Source: Brucella pituitosa
Lineage (GTDB): Bacteria; Pseudomonadota; Alphaproteobacteria; Rhizobiales; Rhizobiaceae
Assembly (NCBI RefSeq): GCF_003049685.1
Contig: NZ_PYSY02000001.1
Location: 372,001 to 436,000 of the forward strand
Direction of reading: 5' to 3'
Length of the DNA: 64,000 bases
Position numbers and translations under genes: made by a program. Shown here one piece after another: positions 39,822-48,605 of the stretch. The notes under the pieces are model-generated. The model was given only the letters and a program-made list of their open reading frames with translations, had not been told where the DNA came from and did no database searches. The first letter of the stretch is position 1, and every line of letters starts with the position of its first letter.

Positions 39822-40169
39822 ATGACCCAGCTCGCACAAGAACAGCAGGTTACTGCGACTGATGCAGCGCTTGAGCTCATAAAGGAATTGCAGGCCGAGT
39901 ATGGGCCGATCATGTTTCATCAGTCCGGTGGTTGCTGCGACGGTTCTTCGCCGATGTGTTACCCGCAGGGCGATTTGCTTTTGTCTGATGCAGATGTGAA
40001 GCTTGGCGAGATCGGTGGTGCGCCATTTTACATCAGCGGCTCGCAATACGAAGCCTGGAAGCATACCGAACTCATCATCGATGTCGTGCCGGGGCGAGGC
40101 GGTATGTTCTCGCTCGACAATGGCCGTGAAAAGCGCTTTCTCACCCGCTCCAAGATATGTTCTATTTAA
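39822..40169 (+). CDS. DUF779 family protein
   Basis: A 115-residue protein with MFHQSGGCCDGSSPMCYP, the conserved cysteine-rich segment of DUF779. EYGPIMFHQSG and IIDVVPGRGGMFSLD are further family features. DUF779 proteins are repeatedly found next to acetaldehyde dehydrogenases and alcohol dehydrogenases; the role is unproven. It is separated from adhP by a terminator and a repeat but has its own strong GGGAGGAGGAAACC ribosome site. Its TAA stop abuts another repeat. Confidence 0.88.
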   Translation: MTQLAQEQQVTATDAALELIKELQAEYGPIMFHQSGGCCDGSSPMCYPQGDLLLSDADVKLGEIGGAPFYISGSQYEAWKHTELIIDVVPGRGGMFSLDNGREKRFLTRSKICSI

Positions 40170-40170
40170 A

Positions 40171-40240
40171 GCATTTGAACCAAAAAGCACGTGAGCTATT
40201 TGCGTAGGATAATGCGATAAAACAAATAGTTAATGCGCGT
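40171..40240. repeat. Degenerate palindromic repeat after DUF779
   Basis: GCATTTGAACCAAAAAGCAC, then TTTGCGTAGGATAATGCG, then AAACAAATAGTTAATGCGC; a weathered family C element that starts one base after the TAA stop. Confidence 0.5.
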
Positions 40241-40251
40241 CGCGCTTTAGG

Positions 40252-40273
40252 GCTTTGCCTCGATAGGCAAAGC
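40252..40273. other. Stem-loop upstream of the LacI-type gene
   Basis: Perfect arms GCTTTGCC and GGCAAAGC with TCGATA loop, 48 bp upstream of the ATG. It could be an operator or a 5' UTR hairpin. Confidence 0.4.
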
Positions 40274-40320
40274 AGCTAGTTAAATTATCGGGAATACCGG
40301 GGAGAGAGTACATATCGGCC

Positions 40321-41343
40321 ATGGCCGCATCCAATAAAAGAGCGACAATCCATGATGTGGCGCGTCTTGCTGGCGTGTCTATCAAGACAGTATCACGGGT
40401 TTATAATGACGAACCCAATGTGCGCGACACGATCCGCGAGCGTGTGAGAGAAGCGGGGGCCGAGTTGCGCTATCGCCCGAATGCGGCAGCGCGCAATCTG
40501 GTTGAAAGACGCTCGCATCTCATTGGGCTTTTCTTTGAAAATCCGAGCCACAGCTATGTCACGGAATTGCAGAACGGCGCGCTTGATCGCCTGCGCGGCA
40601 CCCGCTATCGGCTTTTGATCTTTCCGGTCGAAAATCGCGCCGATATTCGCGGTTCGTTGATTGAAACGGCCCATGCTTCCGGACTTGATGGCATAATCGT
40701 CACGCCACCCATGTCTGATGATCCAGAGATTTTGCAGGAATTGATTGCTTCCGCCATGCCATTTTCACGGGTGGCGGGTGATTTTAACGTGCATCCGACG
40801 GATAGTGTGGCAATCGATGACGCCGCCGCCACCGTTGACCTGATGGATTATCTTCTCAAGCAAGGCCACACAAGGATTGCCATTGTCATTGGTGATCTGA
40901 CGCATCGTTCTGCGCAATTGCGTCTTGAGGGCTATCGCCGGATGCTTGACGATGCGGGCATTGAGCATAATCCCGATTATGAGGTTGGGGGCGGGTTCAG
41001 TTTCGCCAGCGGGCTGACAGCCGGCAGAAAACTGATGGAGCTGCAAAAGCGGCCAACGGCCATTTTCGCTTCCAATGATGATATGGCGGCGGCTGTTTTG
41101 CAGATTGCCTATGACTATAAGCTGGACGTGCCCGGCGATCTGACCATTGTCGGCTTCGATGACAGTGCTATCGCCAGCATGGTTTCCCCGCAGATTACGA
41201 CCGTTCGTCAGCCCATACGCGAGATGACCCGTGATGCCGTGGATATGCTTTTGCAGCAGATCGAGAGTGGCGATGCATCGCCGTCGCGCCATGTCGAATA
41301 TAAGCTGATTATTCGCCAGTCTTCCGGCAAGGCAGCAGAATAA
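40321..41343 (+). CDS. LacI-family transcriptional regulator
   Basis: A 340-residue repressor. The N-terminal HTH (residues 8-30) contains TIHDVARLAGVSIKTVSRVY and the hinge helix RPNAAARNLV; a periplasmic-binding-like sugar domain (about 65-335) ends with TTVRQPIREM. The effector cannot be named. No sugar catabolic or transport gene is adjacent, so targets lie elsewhere or include the divergent region. A bidirectional terminator separates it from the ABC exporter gene. Confidence 0.92.
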   Translation: MAASNKRATIHDVARLAGVSIKTVSRVYNDEPNVRDTIRERVREAGAELRYRPNAAARNLVERRSHLIGLFFENPSHSYVTELQNGALDRLRGTRYRLLIFPVENRADIRGSLIETAHASGLDGIIVTPPMSDDPEILQELIASAMPFSRVAGDFNVHPTDSVAIDDAAATVDLMDYLLKQGHTRIAIVIGDLTHRSAQLRLEGYRRMLDDAGIEHNPDYEVGGGFSFASGLTAGRKLMELQKRPTAIFASNDDMAAAVLQIAYDYKLDVPGDLTIVGFDDSAIASMVSPQITTVRQPIREMTRDAVDMLLQQIESGDASPSRHVEYKLIIRQSSGKAAE

Positions 41344-41372
41344 AAAAGGGGCCGGTAATCCCGGCCCCGTTT
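41342..41372. terminator. Bidirectional intrinsic terminator
   Basis: GGGGCCGG, loop TAATC, CCGGCCCC flanked by AAAAAA on the left and GTTTC on the right, between convergent genes. Confidence 0.82.
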
Positions 41373-41381
41373 CATCTCTTA

Positions 41382-43190
41382 CTATGACGGAAGAACATCT
41401 TCCAGTCCCTTGGTCAGTTCCAGCGCCTGCCGTTCGAACATGCGGCGATAGATGCCGCCCGGCTTACGGATAAGCGCGTCATGATCGCCTTCTTCCAAAA
41501 TCTTGCCCTTGTCGAAGACCAGCAACCGATCAAGCGCACGAACCGTCGAAAGCCGGTGTGCAATGACAAGCGTTGTACGACCGATCATCAGCCGTTCCAT
41601 TGCCTGCTGGATCAGCACTTCCGATTCTGAATCAAGGCTCGACGTTGCCTCATCCAGAATAAGGATCGGTGCGTCTGCCAAAAACGCACGCGCAATCGCC
41701 ACACGCTGACGTTCGCCACCCGAAAGCTTCACACCACGTTCGCCAACGAGCGTCGCATAGCCCTTTGGCAGACGCATGATGAAGTCATGCGCACTGGCAA
41801 GCATTGCTGCATGCTCGATCTCGGCCTGAGTTGCGCCGGGGCGAGCATAAGCAATGTTCTCAGCCAGCGTCCGGTGAAACAGGATCGGTTCCTGCTGCAC
41901 GATTGCAATCTGTGAACGCAACGACCCTTGCGTGACTTCGGCAATGTTCTGTCCGTCAATCTTGATGGCGCCGCCACTGACATCATAAAGACGCTGGATG
42001 AGCTTGACGAATGTCGTCTTGCCCGAACCCGAATGACCGACCAGACCAACCCGTTCACCAGCTTCGATCCTGACCGAGAAGTCGCGATAAAGAGCTGTGT
42101 CGTGACTGCCGTAATGGAAGGTGACGTTGTCGAATGTGATCTCACCATTTCCAATCTTGATTGCACCAGCACCTGGCCTGTCGGCAATGCCATAAGGCTC
42201 GGCTTCAATCTGAACCAGTTCTTCCATATCGTTAACCGAACGCTGCAGGTTGCGGATATGCATGCCAACGTCGCGCAGATAGCCCTGCAACATGAAGAAA
42301 GCAGTCAGAACGAAGGTGATATCACCGGCCGTTGCCTTGCCCTGGCTCCACAGATAGAGCGCAAAAGCAATGACCACGCCACGCATCACCAGTAGGTTTA
42401 CCCCCTGAATGAAGCCGTTCAGCGTGCCGATCAGCCATGTGCGGCGTGTACGACCGCGCCACTTGGTGACGACCTTTGCGAGACGTCCATCTTCACGACC
42501 TTCCGCACCGAATGCCTTAACAACGGCATTGCACGAAATGGCATCGGCCAAAGCGCCACCCATACGTGTGTCCCAGCTATTGGCGAGCGTTGCTGCAGGC
42601 GCAACGAAGCCCAGTGAAATCACGATCGTGCAGACGATGAAAAGCACCGAGCCGATTGCAACCAGCAAGCCCATCATTGGCCAGTACCATGAGAGCAGCG
42701 CTACCGAGCCAAGCAGCATCAGGATTGATGGCAGCAAAGCAATGAGCAGCGTGTCATTGAGCAGATCGAGCGCCCACATGCCGCGCGAGACTTTGCGCAC
42801 GGTTGATCCGGCAAAAGCATTTGCATGCCAGTCGGTCGAAAACCTCTGTAGCTTGCGAAACGAACTGGCTGCCATGTCGCTCATGATCTTCAGCGTGAAG
42901 TCGGTGATGACATAGAAGGTCAGCTGACGTGTGATCAGCGCCAGTGCACCCAGTGCAAGCAGGATAATCAGCGCATGAACCGCACCATCCCATGCGCTGT
43001 CTTTGCCAAGAGAAAGGGCGTCAACGAGCCGCCCGGAATAAAGCGGTGTGAGAACATCTGCGGCCGTTGCAAGCAGCATGCTGATGATAATCAGCGTCAG
43101 CCGCAGAGGCTGACTTCGCCAGTGGCCAAATGTGTAGCCGAGGACATTGCGGAAGGCAGGTCCCCGGAAATCTATACGAAACCGAGTCAT
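41382..43190 (-). CDS. ABC exporter, fused permease and ATPase
   Basis: A 602-residue half-transporter. Six transmembrane helices span about 30-340. The nucleotide-binding domain has Walker A GHSGSGKTTFV (about 395), the Q-loop IVQQEPILF, signature LSGGERQRVAIARAF, Walker B ILILDEATSSLDS and the switch histidine VIAHRLSTV. It is of the MsbA/multidrug exporter type; substrate unknown. Monocistronic. Confidence 0.92.
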   Translation of the reverse strand: MTRFRIDFRGPAFRNVLGYTFGHWRSQPLRLTLIIISMLLATAADVLTPLYSGRLVDALSLGKDSAWDGAVHALIILLALGALALITRQLTFYVITDFTLKIMSDMAASSFRKLQRFSTDWHANAFAGSTVRKVSRGMWALDLLNDTLLIALLPSILMLLGSVALLSWYWPMMGLLVAIGSVLFIVCTIVISLGFVAPAATLANSWDTRMGGALADAISCNAVVKAFGAEGREDGRLAKVVTKWRGRTRRTWLIGTLNGFIQGVNLLVMRGVVIAFALYLWSQGKATAGDITFVLTAFFMLQGYLRDVGMHIRNLQRSVNDMEELVQIEAEPYGIADRPGAGAIKIGNGEITFDNVTFHYGSHDTALYRDFSVRIEAGERVGLVGHSGSGKTTFVKLIQRLYDVSGGAIKIDGQNIAEVTQGSLRSQIAIVQQEPILFHRTLAENIAYARPGATQAEIEHAAMLASAHDFIMRLPKGYATLVGERGVKLSGGERQRVAIARAFLADAPILILDEATSSLDSESEVLIQQAMERLMIGRTTLVIAHRLSTVRALDRLLVFDKGKILEEGDHDALIRKPGGIYRRMFERQALELTKGLEDVLPS

Positions 43191-43235
43191 GTGAATAATA
43201 CCAGGCCGCGAAGACGGATTCTGGTTCCTTTAAAA

Positions 43236-43281
43236 TCATTTTCAGCAAAGGTGCGATGCGGTTATGCGCCGGACAATGCGT
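43236..43281. repeat. Half palindromic repeat, family C
   Basis: ATCATTTTCAGCAAAGGTGC followed by GCGGTTATGCGCCGGACAATGCG-type sequence; one hairpin only, upstream of the ABC exporter start. Confidence 0.6.
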
Positions 43282-43508
43282 GAAAACGAAGACAAAACAA
43301 ACAGCTGAAAATAGCTGCGGCAAATTTGGGAGTTGTTAGGAATGTGCCCTTTTAGGGAGGGCGGTCAGGCCTTAGCCTGCAACACGGGCCAAAGACTTAA
43401 AGCTTGGAAGCACCCGCATTAACACCGGGCACCGACGGAAATGGATAGACACGCATCTCATACCTCTTGCCAGTGTTTCAGATGGCTGCACAATAAATGA
43501 GCAAAAGC

Positions 43509-43531
43509 ATTTGCCAAGTGGCAAAATGCAG
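43509..43531 (-). terminator. Candidate terminator of the thiamin operon
   Basis: On the minus strand GCATTTTGCCA, a short loop, TGGCAAATGC, then TTTTGCTC. It lies about 42 bp after the thiX stop. Confidence 0.5.
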
Positions 43532-43572
43532 AAATTTTATTTCAATCTATTGAGTGTGGCAAAAATGCTGCC

Positions 43573-44343
43573 TTACAGCTTTCGAGGCCACGCGGCGAGC
43601 TTGCGCGCAAAATGTGAGATCGTTGCATGCAAGAGCATGGTGAAGGCCGCCAGCACGAAAAGGCTTGCGAACATGAGATCGACCTTGGCGCGCCCATTGG
43701 CGAGCAGCATCAGATAACCAAGCCCTTTGGATGCGCCCACCCATTCGCCGACCACGGCGCCGATGGGTGCATAGACGGCAGCCAAGCTTAAACCCGAGGC
43801 AAGTGACGGGAAAGCTGCCGGGATGCGAATGCGAAACAGAATTTGCATCCGTTTCGCACCGAGATTTTCGGCGGCATTGATCAGCGTCTGATCGGTACGC
43901 TGCATTCCATCCAGAAAGGTCGAGACGACCGGAAAGAAGATCATCAGAATGGTGACAGCGATTTTGGATGCAGGGCCGTAGCCGAGCCAGAGTGTCAGGA
44001 TGGGCGCAAGCGCAAATATCGGGATAGCCTGAGAGAACACCATCACTGGCATGACCAGCCGTTGTGCAAGAGGCGACATCATCAGGCCGATGGCTGTCAG
44101 CACGCCAATGGCAGAGCCGAGGAAAAGCCCGCCCAGCACTTCGCCAAATGTCACGACGGCATTGTCGGCAATCAGCTGCGCATTGGTAATGAGCGATTGC
44201 ACGACGTCGAGCGGGCCGGGCAAGATGAAGCGTGGCATCTGCCAGATGCTCACCACAGCCTGCCACAGTGCCAGCACAGCAACCGCCGACAGAAACCCGT
44301 CGGCGATGCGTTTTTTGCGCGAGCGAGGAGCGATGCTCGTCAT
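43573..44343 (-). CDS. thiX: ABC transporter permease, thiamin-precursor type (ThiX)
   Basis: A 256-residue BPD-type permease with about six transmembrane helices. The coupling-loop motif is SLAAVYAPIGAVVGEWVGASKGLGYLM-like (PIGAVVGEWVGASKGLGY). In the context of tenA and thiY it is assigned as the permease for hydroxymethylpyrimidine precursors (inference from operon). It is last in the operon; no ATPase gene follows. Its ATG overlaps the tenA stop by 4 bp. Confidence 0.87.
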   Translation of the reverse strand: MTSIAPRSRKKRIADGFLSAVAVLALWQAVVSIWQMPRFILPGPLDVVQSLITNAQLIADNAVVTFGEVLGGLFLGSAIGVLTAIGLMMSPLAQRLVMPVMVFSQAIPIFALAPILTLWLGYGPASKIAVTILMIFFPVVSTFLDGMQRTDQTLINAAENLGAKRMQILFRIRIPAAFPSLASGLSLAAVYAPIGAVVGEWVGASKGLGYLMLLANGRAKVDLMFASLFVLAAFTMLLHATISHFARKLAAWPRKL

Positions 44344-45035
44344 GCTTCTTTGAGACCCATGCTCCAGAAGTTCGCTTCGAGCCTGCTGGCCGTTGCAAAA
44401 ATCTGGCAGAGCTTTGGCCAGCGTGGGCTGCTCTCGAAATCCGTACCAATGCGATCTTTCGCGGCCTGATCAAAGAGCTTGCCAACCGTGTGGCACATCT
44501 CCTGATAATCAGCGCCCGCATAGGTGTCGATCCACTCCTGATAGGGCGTACCGGCTTTTGCCGTGGCTGCGAGATTGACCCCGATTTCGCCATAGCCATG
44601 TGCGCAGGGAACCAGTGCGGTCAGCAGATCGAGAAAATCGCCAGCCTGCCCGCAATCGAGTACATAACGCGTATAGGCGAGGTTCTCCGGCTCTTCTTTT
44701 GTGTTGTAAAGCTCGTCTTCACTGATGCCTTCGCGGGCGCAGATGCCGATATGCAGTGGCAATTCCGTAACCGCAAGCCCATGCATGATTTCGGCGCAAA
44801 GCCGTGTTTCCTGAAGACTGCCTGCCTTCACGACACCGAGCGCAAAGGCGCGGGCATAGTGATGCAGATAGACATAGTCCTGCCGGAGATAATGCAGGAA
44901 CGCCGATTTCGGCAGCGTGCCATCTCCAAGCCCACGGACAAACGCATGATCGATGTAGGGCTTCCAGTCATCAAGGGTTGCTGCCCGCAGACGGGTAAAT
45001 AATTCAGACGAATAATGCGGCTGTGGCTGGCTCAT
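44340..45035 (-). CDS. tenA: Thiaminase II / aminopyrimidine aminohydrolase TenA
   Basis: A 231-residue all-helical TenA protein. The catalytic cysteine is in YVLDCGQAGDFLDLL, with LVPCAHGYGEIG and YQEWIDTYAGADYQE as family blocks. It hydrolyses aminomethylpyrimidine from degraded thiamin to HMP for reuse. Four-base overlaps with thiX and thiY show coupling. Confidence 0.94.
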   Translation of the reverse strand: MSQPQPHYSSELFTRLRAATLDDWKPYIDHAFVRGLGDGTLPKSAFLHYLRQDYVYLHHYARAFALGVVKAGSLQETRLCAEIMHGLAVTELPLHIGICAREGISEDELYNTKEEPENLAYTRYVLDCGQAGDFLDLLTALVPCAHGYGEIGVNLAATAKAGTPYQEWIDTYAGADYQEMCHTVGKLFDQAAKDRIGTDFESSPRWPKLCQIFATASRLEANFWSMGLKEA

Positions 45036-46012
45036 GACTTGCTCCCTTCCGCGTTGACGTCGATGGCGAATTTTTCGACCGGCAGGATGGAGGGCACCAG
45101 ACCGTTATCCTTGAGATAGGTTTCGTAGCGGCTCCAGCGTCCATAATCGAGGCTTGCGGGTGAGCGCGAGAAACGGGCAACCGTGTCTTTCCAGGCGCGC
45201 TGGTTCAGTTCGTCTTTGAGTTCAGAACTGTAAGACGCAAACAGGTCGTAGCTTTGCTCTGGATGATTGACGATATATTGCGCGGCCTTTTCGGTGGCTG
45301 CGAGGAAGCGCGAAATCCGCTCTTTTTCGCTCGCATCAAGCTTGTTGGAATTGGCGACATAAACCAGCTCGTCATAGACCGGCACGCCTTCTTCCTCGAC
45401 GAAGAAGCATTTGCCCGCGACCCCTTCAACCGCCATCTGGTTGAGTTCAACATTGCGATAGGCACCCATCACCGCATCAACCTGCTTCGACATCAGCGAT
45501 GGCGCGAGCGAGAAATTCACATTGATGAGTTCAACATCGGACAACTGAATGTCGTGCTTTTTGAGAATGGTGCCAAGCACCGTTTCTTCAACACCAGCGA
45601 CCGAGAAGCCTATCTTCTTGCCTTTGAGGTCGGTAATTGAATTGACCGAACCATCGTCACGCACCATCAGGCAATTGAGTGGAGAATCGACCAGAGTGCC
45701 GACGCGGATCAGGGGAATATCGGCATGAACATCGAGATGCACCTGCTGCTGATAGGAAATTGCCAGATCAGCCTGTCCAGCCGCAACCATTTTGGGTGGC
45801 ACGGATGCATCTGCAGGGGCGATGATTTCCACATCAAGACCCGCATCCTTGAAGTAACCAAGCTTGTCGGCCACGATGATCGGCCCATGATCCGGGTTCA
45901 CATACCAGTCGAGTATGAGTTTGAATTTATCGTTCGCGTGAGCTGCCTGAGCTGACATCAGGGCAAACGAAGCCGTGGCGCTGAAAAGCGCAGCAAGAGC
46001 TAGTTTTTTCAT
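45032..46012 (-). CDS. thiY: Thiamin-precursor ABC transporter substrate-binding protein (ThiY)
   Basis: A 326-residue NMT1/THI5-family periplasmic protein. Signal peptide: MKKLALAALFSATASFALM to AHAND. The mature protein opens KFKLILDWYVNPDHGPIIVA, a hallmark of this family, and has KKIGFSVAGVEETVLG. ThiY binds formylaminopyrimidine-type precursors (family knowledge). The ATG at 46012 is chosen for its signal peptide and GAGGAATT ribosome site. It overlaps tenA by four bases. Confidence 0.92.
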   Translation of the reverse strand: MKKLALAALFSATASFALMSAQAAHANDKFKLILDWYVNPDHGPIIVADKLGYFKDAGLDVEIIAPADASVPPKMVAAGQADLAISYQQQVHLDVHADIPLIRVGTLVDSPLNCLMVRDDGSVNSITDLKGKKIGFSVAGVEETVLGTILKKHDIQLSDVELINVNFSLAPSLMSKQVDAVMGAYRNVELNQMAVEGVAGKCFFVEEEGVPVYDELVYVANSNKLDASEKERISRFLAATEKAAQYIVNHPEQSYDLFASYSSELKDELNQRAWKDTVARFSRSPASLDYGRWSRYETYLKDNGLVPSILPVEKFAIDVNAEGSKS

Positions 46013-46023
46013 AATTCCTCCGG

Positions 46024-46647
46024 TTAAACCGTTTGGGTCTGTTTTACGTAAGGTCGAGTAACTTCGATCCATTGCCGTACTCGGGCTTCGGGATCGGGGT
46101 TGAGAGTGATGTCAGTGACGACTGAAATTATGTCAGCTCCGGCTTTAAAGACGCCCGGCGCGCGCTCCACATTCATACCGCCAATGCCAACAAGCGGAAT
46201 ATCGCCAAGAGTGGCTTTCCATTGGCTGACGCGGTCCAGTCCCTGTTCATGCCACTTCATTTTTTTGAGAATGGTCGGATAGACCGGGCCGAGCGCGATA
46301 TAGGCTGGCTTTAGCGCTAATGCGCGATCAAGCTCCGCCTTATCATGGCTGGATACACCGAGCTTCAAGCCGCCCGCACGGATAGCATCGAGATCGGCGT
46401 CATCAAGGTCTTCCTGACCGAGATGTATGAAGTCGCAGCCTTCCTCAATAGCCAGTTTCCAGTAGTCATTGACGATGAGCTGGCAATCATATTGCGCGCA
46501 AATTTCGCGTGCTGCGCGGATTTCTGCGCGCAGTTGCGTGTCGTCCTTATCCTTGATGCGCAGCTGCACGAGTTTGATGCCAAGCGGTACCATGCGCTCA
46601 CACCAACTGGCGCTGTCAAAGATCGGGTAGAACGGATCGAGGAGCAT
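46024..46647 (-). CDS. thiE: Thiamin-phosphate synthase
   Basis: A 207-residue TIM barrel. It has VQLRIKDKDDTQLRAE, CQLIVNDYWKLAIEEGCDFIHLGQEDL and the phosphate-binding VGIGGMNVERAPGVFKAGAD. It joins HMP-PP and thiazole phosphate to make thiamin phosphate. The start ATG overlaps the thiG TAA by one base (TAATG). Confidence 0.94.
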   Translation of the reverse strand: MLLDPFYPIFDSASWCERMVPLGIKLVQLRIKDKDDTQLRAEIRAAREICAQYDCQLIVNDYWKLAIEEGCDFIHLGQEDLDDADLDAIRAGGLKLGVSSHDKAELDRALALKPAYIALGPVYPTILKKMKWHEQGLDRVSQWKATLGDIPLVGIGGMNVERAPGVFKAGADIISVVTDITLNPDPEARVRQWIEVTRPYVKQTQTV

Positions 46648-47417
46648 TACAAAAACGCCTTTCCGATGAGGGGAGTGGAGGGGGCTGCCATGTCGCGGGC
46701 CTCAATCGGATCGGCTTCATAGGCGATACGACCAGCTTCAACAGCGAGCGCAAAAGCGCGGGCGATAGCGCAAGGATCGCCCGCTTTGGCAACGGCGGTG
46801 TTGATCAGCACGGCATCAAAGCCAAGTTCCATTGCGGTTGCAGCGTGCGATGGCACGCCAATACCGGCATCCACGACCAGTGGAATATCGGGGAAATGCG
46901 CGCGCATGGTTTTAAGCGCATAAGGATTGTTGAGGCCGCGACCTGAACCAATCGGTGCGCCCCATGGCATCAACACCTTGCAGCCTGCCTCAATCAGTTT
47001 TTCCGCAACTACAAGATCGTCATTCATATAGGGAAAGACCTCAAAGCCTTCATCGCAGAGAATTCGTGCTGCTTCGACCAGCCCGAAAGGATCGGGCTGC
47101 AACGTGTCGTGATCGCCGATGACTTCAAGCTTGATCCAGTTGGTGCCAAAAACGTCACGCGCCATTTTTGCCGTGGTCACTGCTTCGCGTGCGGTATGAC
47201 ACCCAGCAGTATTGGGCAGAACCGAAACACCCAGATCCTTGATGAGTGTCCAGAAATCCTGACCGGCACGCATATTCCCGCTCTCGCGCCGCAGCGAAAC
47301 CGTCACGATTTCCGTCTTTGACGCGCGAACGCTGTCAGCAAGAATAGAGGGGGAGGGATATTGTGCCGTTCCCAATAGCAGGCGGCTTTCAAATGTTTTT
47401 CCGTAAAATTCCAGCAT
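46647..47417 (-). CDS. thiG: Thiazole synthase ThiG
   Basis: A 256-residue TIM barrel. It contains [19 protein letters not shown], the Schiff-base lysine in [10 protein letters not shown], and [20 protein letters not shown]. It makes the thiazole ring from deoxyxylulose phosphate, dehydroglycine and ThiS thiocarboxylate. The ATG at 47417 follows GGAGG. It is one base away from thiS and overlaps thiE by one. Confidence 0.95.
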   Translation of the reverse strand: MLEFYGKTFESRLLLGTAQYPSPSILADSVRASKTEIVTVSLRRESGNMRAGQDFWTLIKDLGVSVLPNTAGCHTAREAVTTAKMARDVFGTNWIKLEVIGDHDTLQPDPFGLVEAARILCDEGFEVFPYMNDDLVVAEKLIEAGCKVLMPWGAPIGSGRGLNNPYALKTMRAHFPDIPLVVDAGIGVPSHAATAMELGFDAVLINTAVAKAGDPCAIARAFALAVEAGRIAYEADPIEARDMAAPSTPLIGKAFL

Positions 47418-47418
47418 C

Positions 47419-47616
47419 TTAGCCTCCCTGCATGGGTGCAAGCACTTCGATGCGGTCGCCTTCACCGATCAGGGTGGCTTCGCGTTCGTCGCCTGGGATG
47501 AATTCGCCATTGAGCGCGGTTGCCACCACCGCTTCATCAAGTTCGATTTCTGCAAGCAGGGCTGAAAGATTGGTGCTCGTGGTTTCAAAGACCGCGCCGT
47601 TTAAAACGATGGTCAT
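47419..47616 (-). CDS. thiS: Sulfur carrier protein ThiS
   Basis: A 65-residue ubiquitin-fold protein ending LAPMQGG; the diglycine end is what carries the thiocarboxylate. [20 protein letters not shown] opens the fold. It overlaps thiO by four bases and donates sulfur to ThiG. Confidence 0.94.
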   Translation of the reverse strand: MTIVLNGAVFETTSTNLSALLAEIELDEAVVATALNGEFIPGDEREATLIGEGDRIEVLAPMQGG

Positions 47617-48605
47617 GCCAGTTCCTCTAAAAATTCAGGCCTATGTTCGGCTTCAGTTGCAGCCGCAACCGCCATGCGTGCGACCGCAGGCGAGAGCAGA
47701 AAGCCGTGCCGATAAAGCCCATTGACATAGATGGTTTGGCCACGTTTGCGCACACGCGGCAGATTGTTGGGGAAGGCCGGGCGGGCATCGACACCGGTTT
47801 CGAGAATTTCCGCCTCGCCAAATGCCGGATGCAGCGCATAGGCGGCGCTCAGCATTTCCAGCGTCGAGCGGATGCTGATGCCGCCCCGCTCATCGCTTTC
47901 GATCATGGTTGCGCCGATCATGTGGATGCCGTCGCCACGCGGCACGATATAAAGCGGAATGCGTGGATGCAGTAGGCGCACAGGGCGCGAAAGATTGATG
48001 TCGCGGGAGCGAACAATAAGCATTTCGCCCTTCACGCCGCGCAGATCCTGCAACTGATCACGCGCCGCAAGACCACGCGCATCGACGGTGATATCGGTGT
48101 CGATCTTTACGTCTTTCGCATCCTGTCCCAGATGAAATACCACGCCTTTTTTCTGAAGATTCTCGGCAAGTTCAATCAGCGTGTTGCGTGGGTTGAGGTG
48201 GCCTTCTTCAGCAAAGAAGAGCCCCTGCCGGAAACGGCCTGCGAGGTCCGGTTCCAGCGCCTCGATCTGTTCCTGATCAATGGTATCAAAGGCCTCCGTC
48301 CGACGGGCAAAGCGGCGAAGTTCGGTCGCATCGCGTGTGTGGGATATGACGAGCGTTCCCTTGCGGCGAACGGTTGAAACATGCCGTTCCCACCAGTCAA
48401 TTGCTTGCTTCCCAAGCCGCACGACTGGTTCTTCCGCACTTTCGCCTTCGCACCATGGGGCGAGCATTCCACCGGCAAACCAGGAGCAGCTGTCGGAGCC
48501 GATCTCAGTGCTTTTGGCAATGACAGTGACTGCATGTCCCTGATCGCTGAATTCTGTAGCGCAGGCAAGGCCAGCAACACCTGCGCCAATGATGGTCACA
48601 CGCAT
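47613..48605 (-). CDS. thiO: Glycine oxidase ThiO
   Basis: A 330-residue FAD amine oxidase. The Rossmann motif is MRVTIIGAGVAGLACATE, and later blocks are HLNPRNTLIELAENL and YVNGLYRHGFLLSPAVA. It oxidises glycine to dehydroglycine for thiazole synthesis, the aerobic alternative to ThiH. The ATG at 48605 overlaps the thiD TGA by one base. Confidence 0.93.
   Translation of the reverse strand: MRVTIIGAGVAGLACATEFSDQGHAVTVIAKSTEIGSDSCSWFAGGMLAPWCEGESAEEPVVRLGKQAIDWWERHVSTVRRKGTLVISHTRDATELRRFARRTEAFDTIDQEQIEALEPDLAGRFRQGLFFAEEGHLNPRNTLIELAENLQKKGVVFHLGQDAKDVKIDTDITVDARGLAARDQLQDLRGVKGEMLIVRSRDINLSRPVRLLHPRIPLYIVPRGDGIHMIGATMIESDERGGISIRSTLEMLSAAYALHPAFGEAEILETGVDARPAFPNNLPRVRKRGQTIYVNGLYRHGFLLSPAVARMAVAAATEAEHRPEFLEELA

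Larger units (their letters stand above)
43191..43572. other. Intergenic region between ABC exporter and thiamin operon end
   Basis: 382 bp. It contains a half palindromic repeat of family C (about 43236-43281), a possible short leader ORF on the minus strand (43402-43456), and a hairpin near 43509-43531 that may terminate the thiamin operon. No larger gene. Confidence 0.55.
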
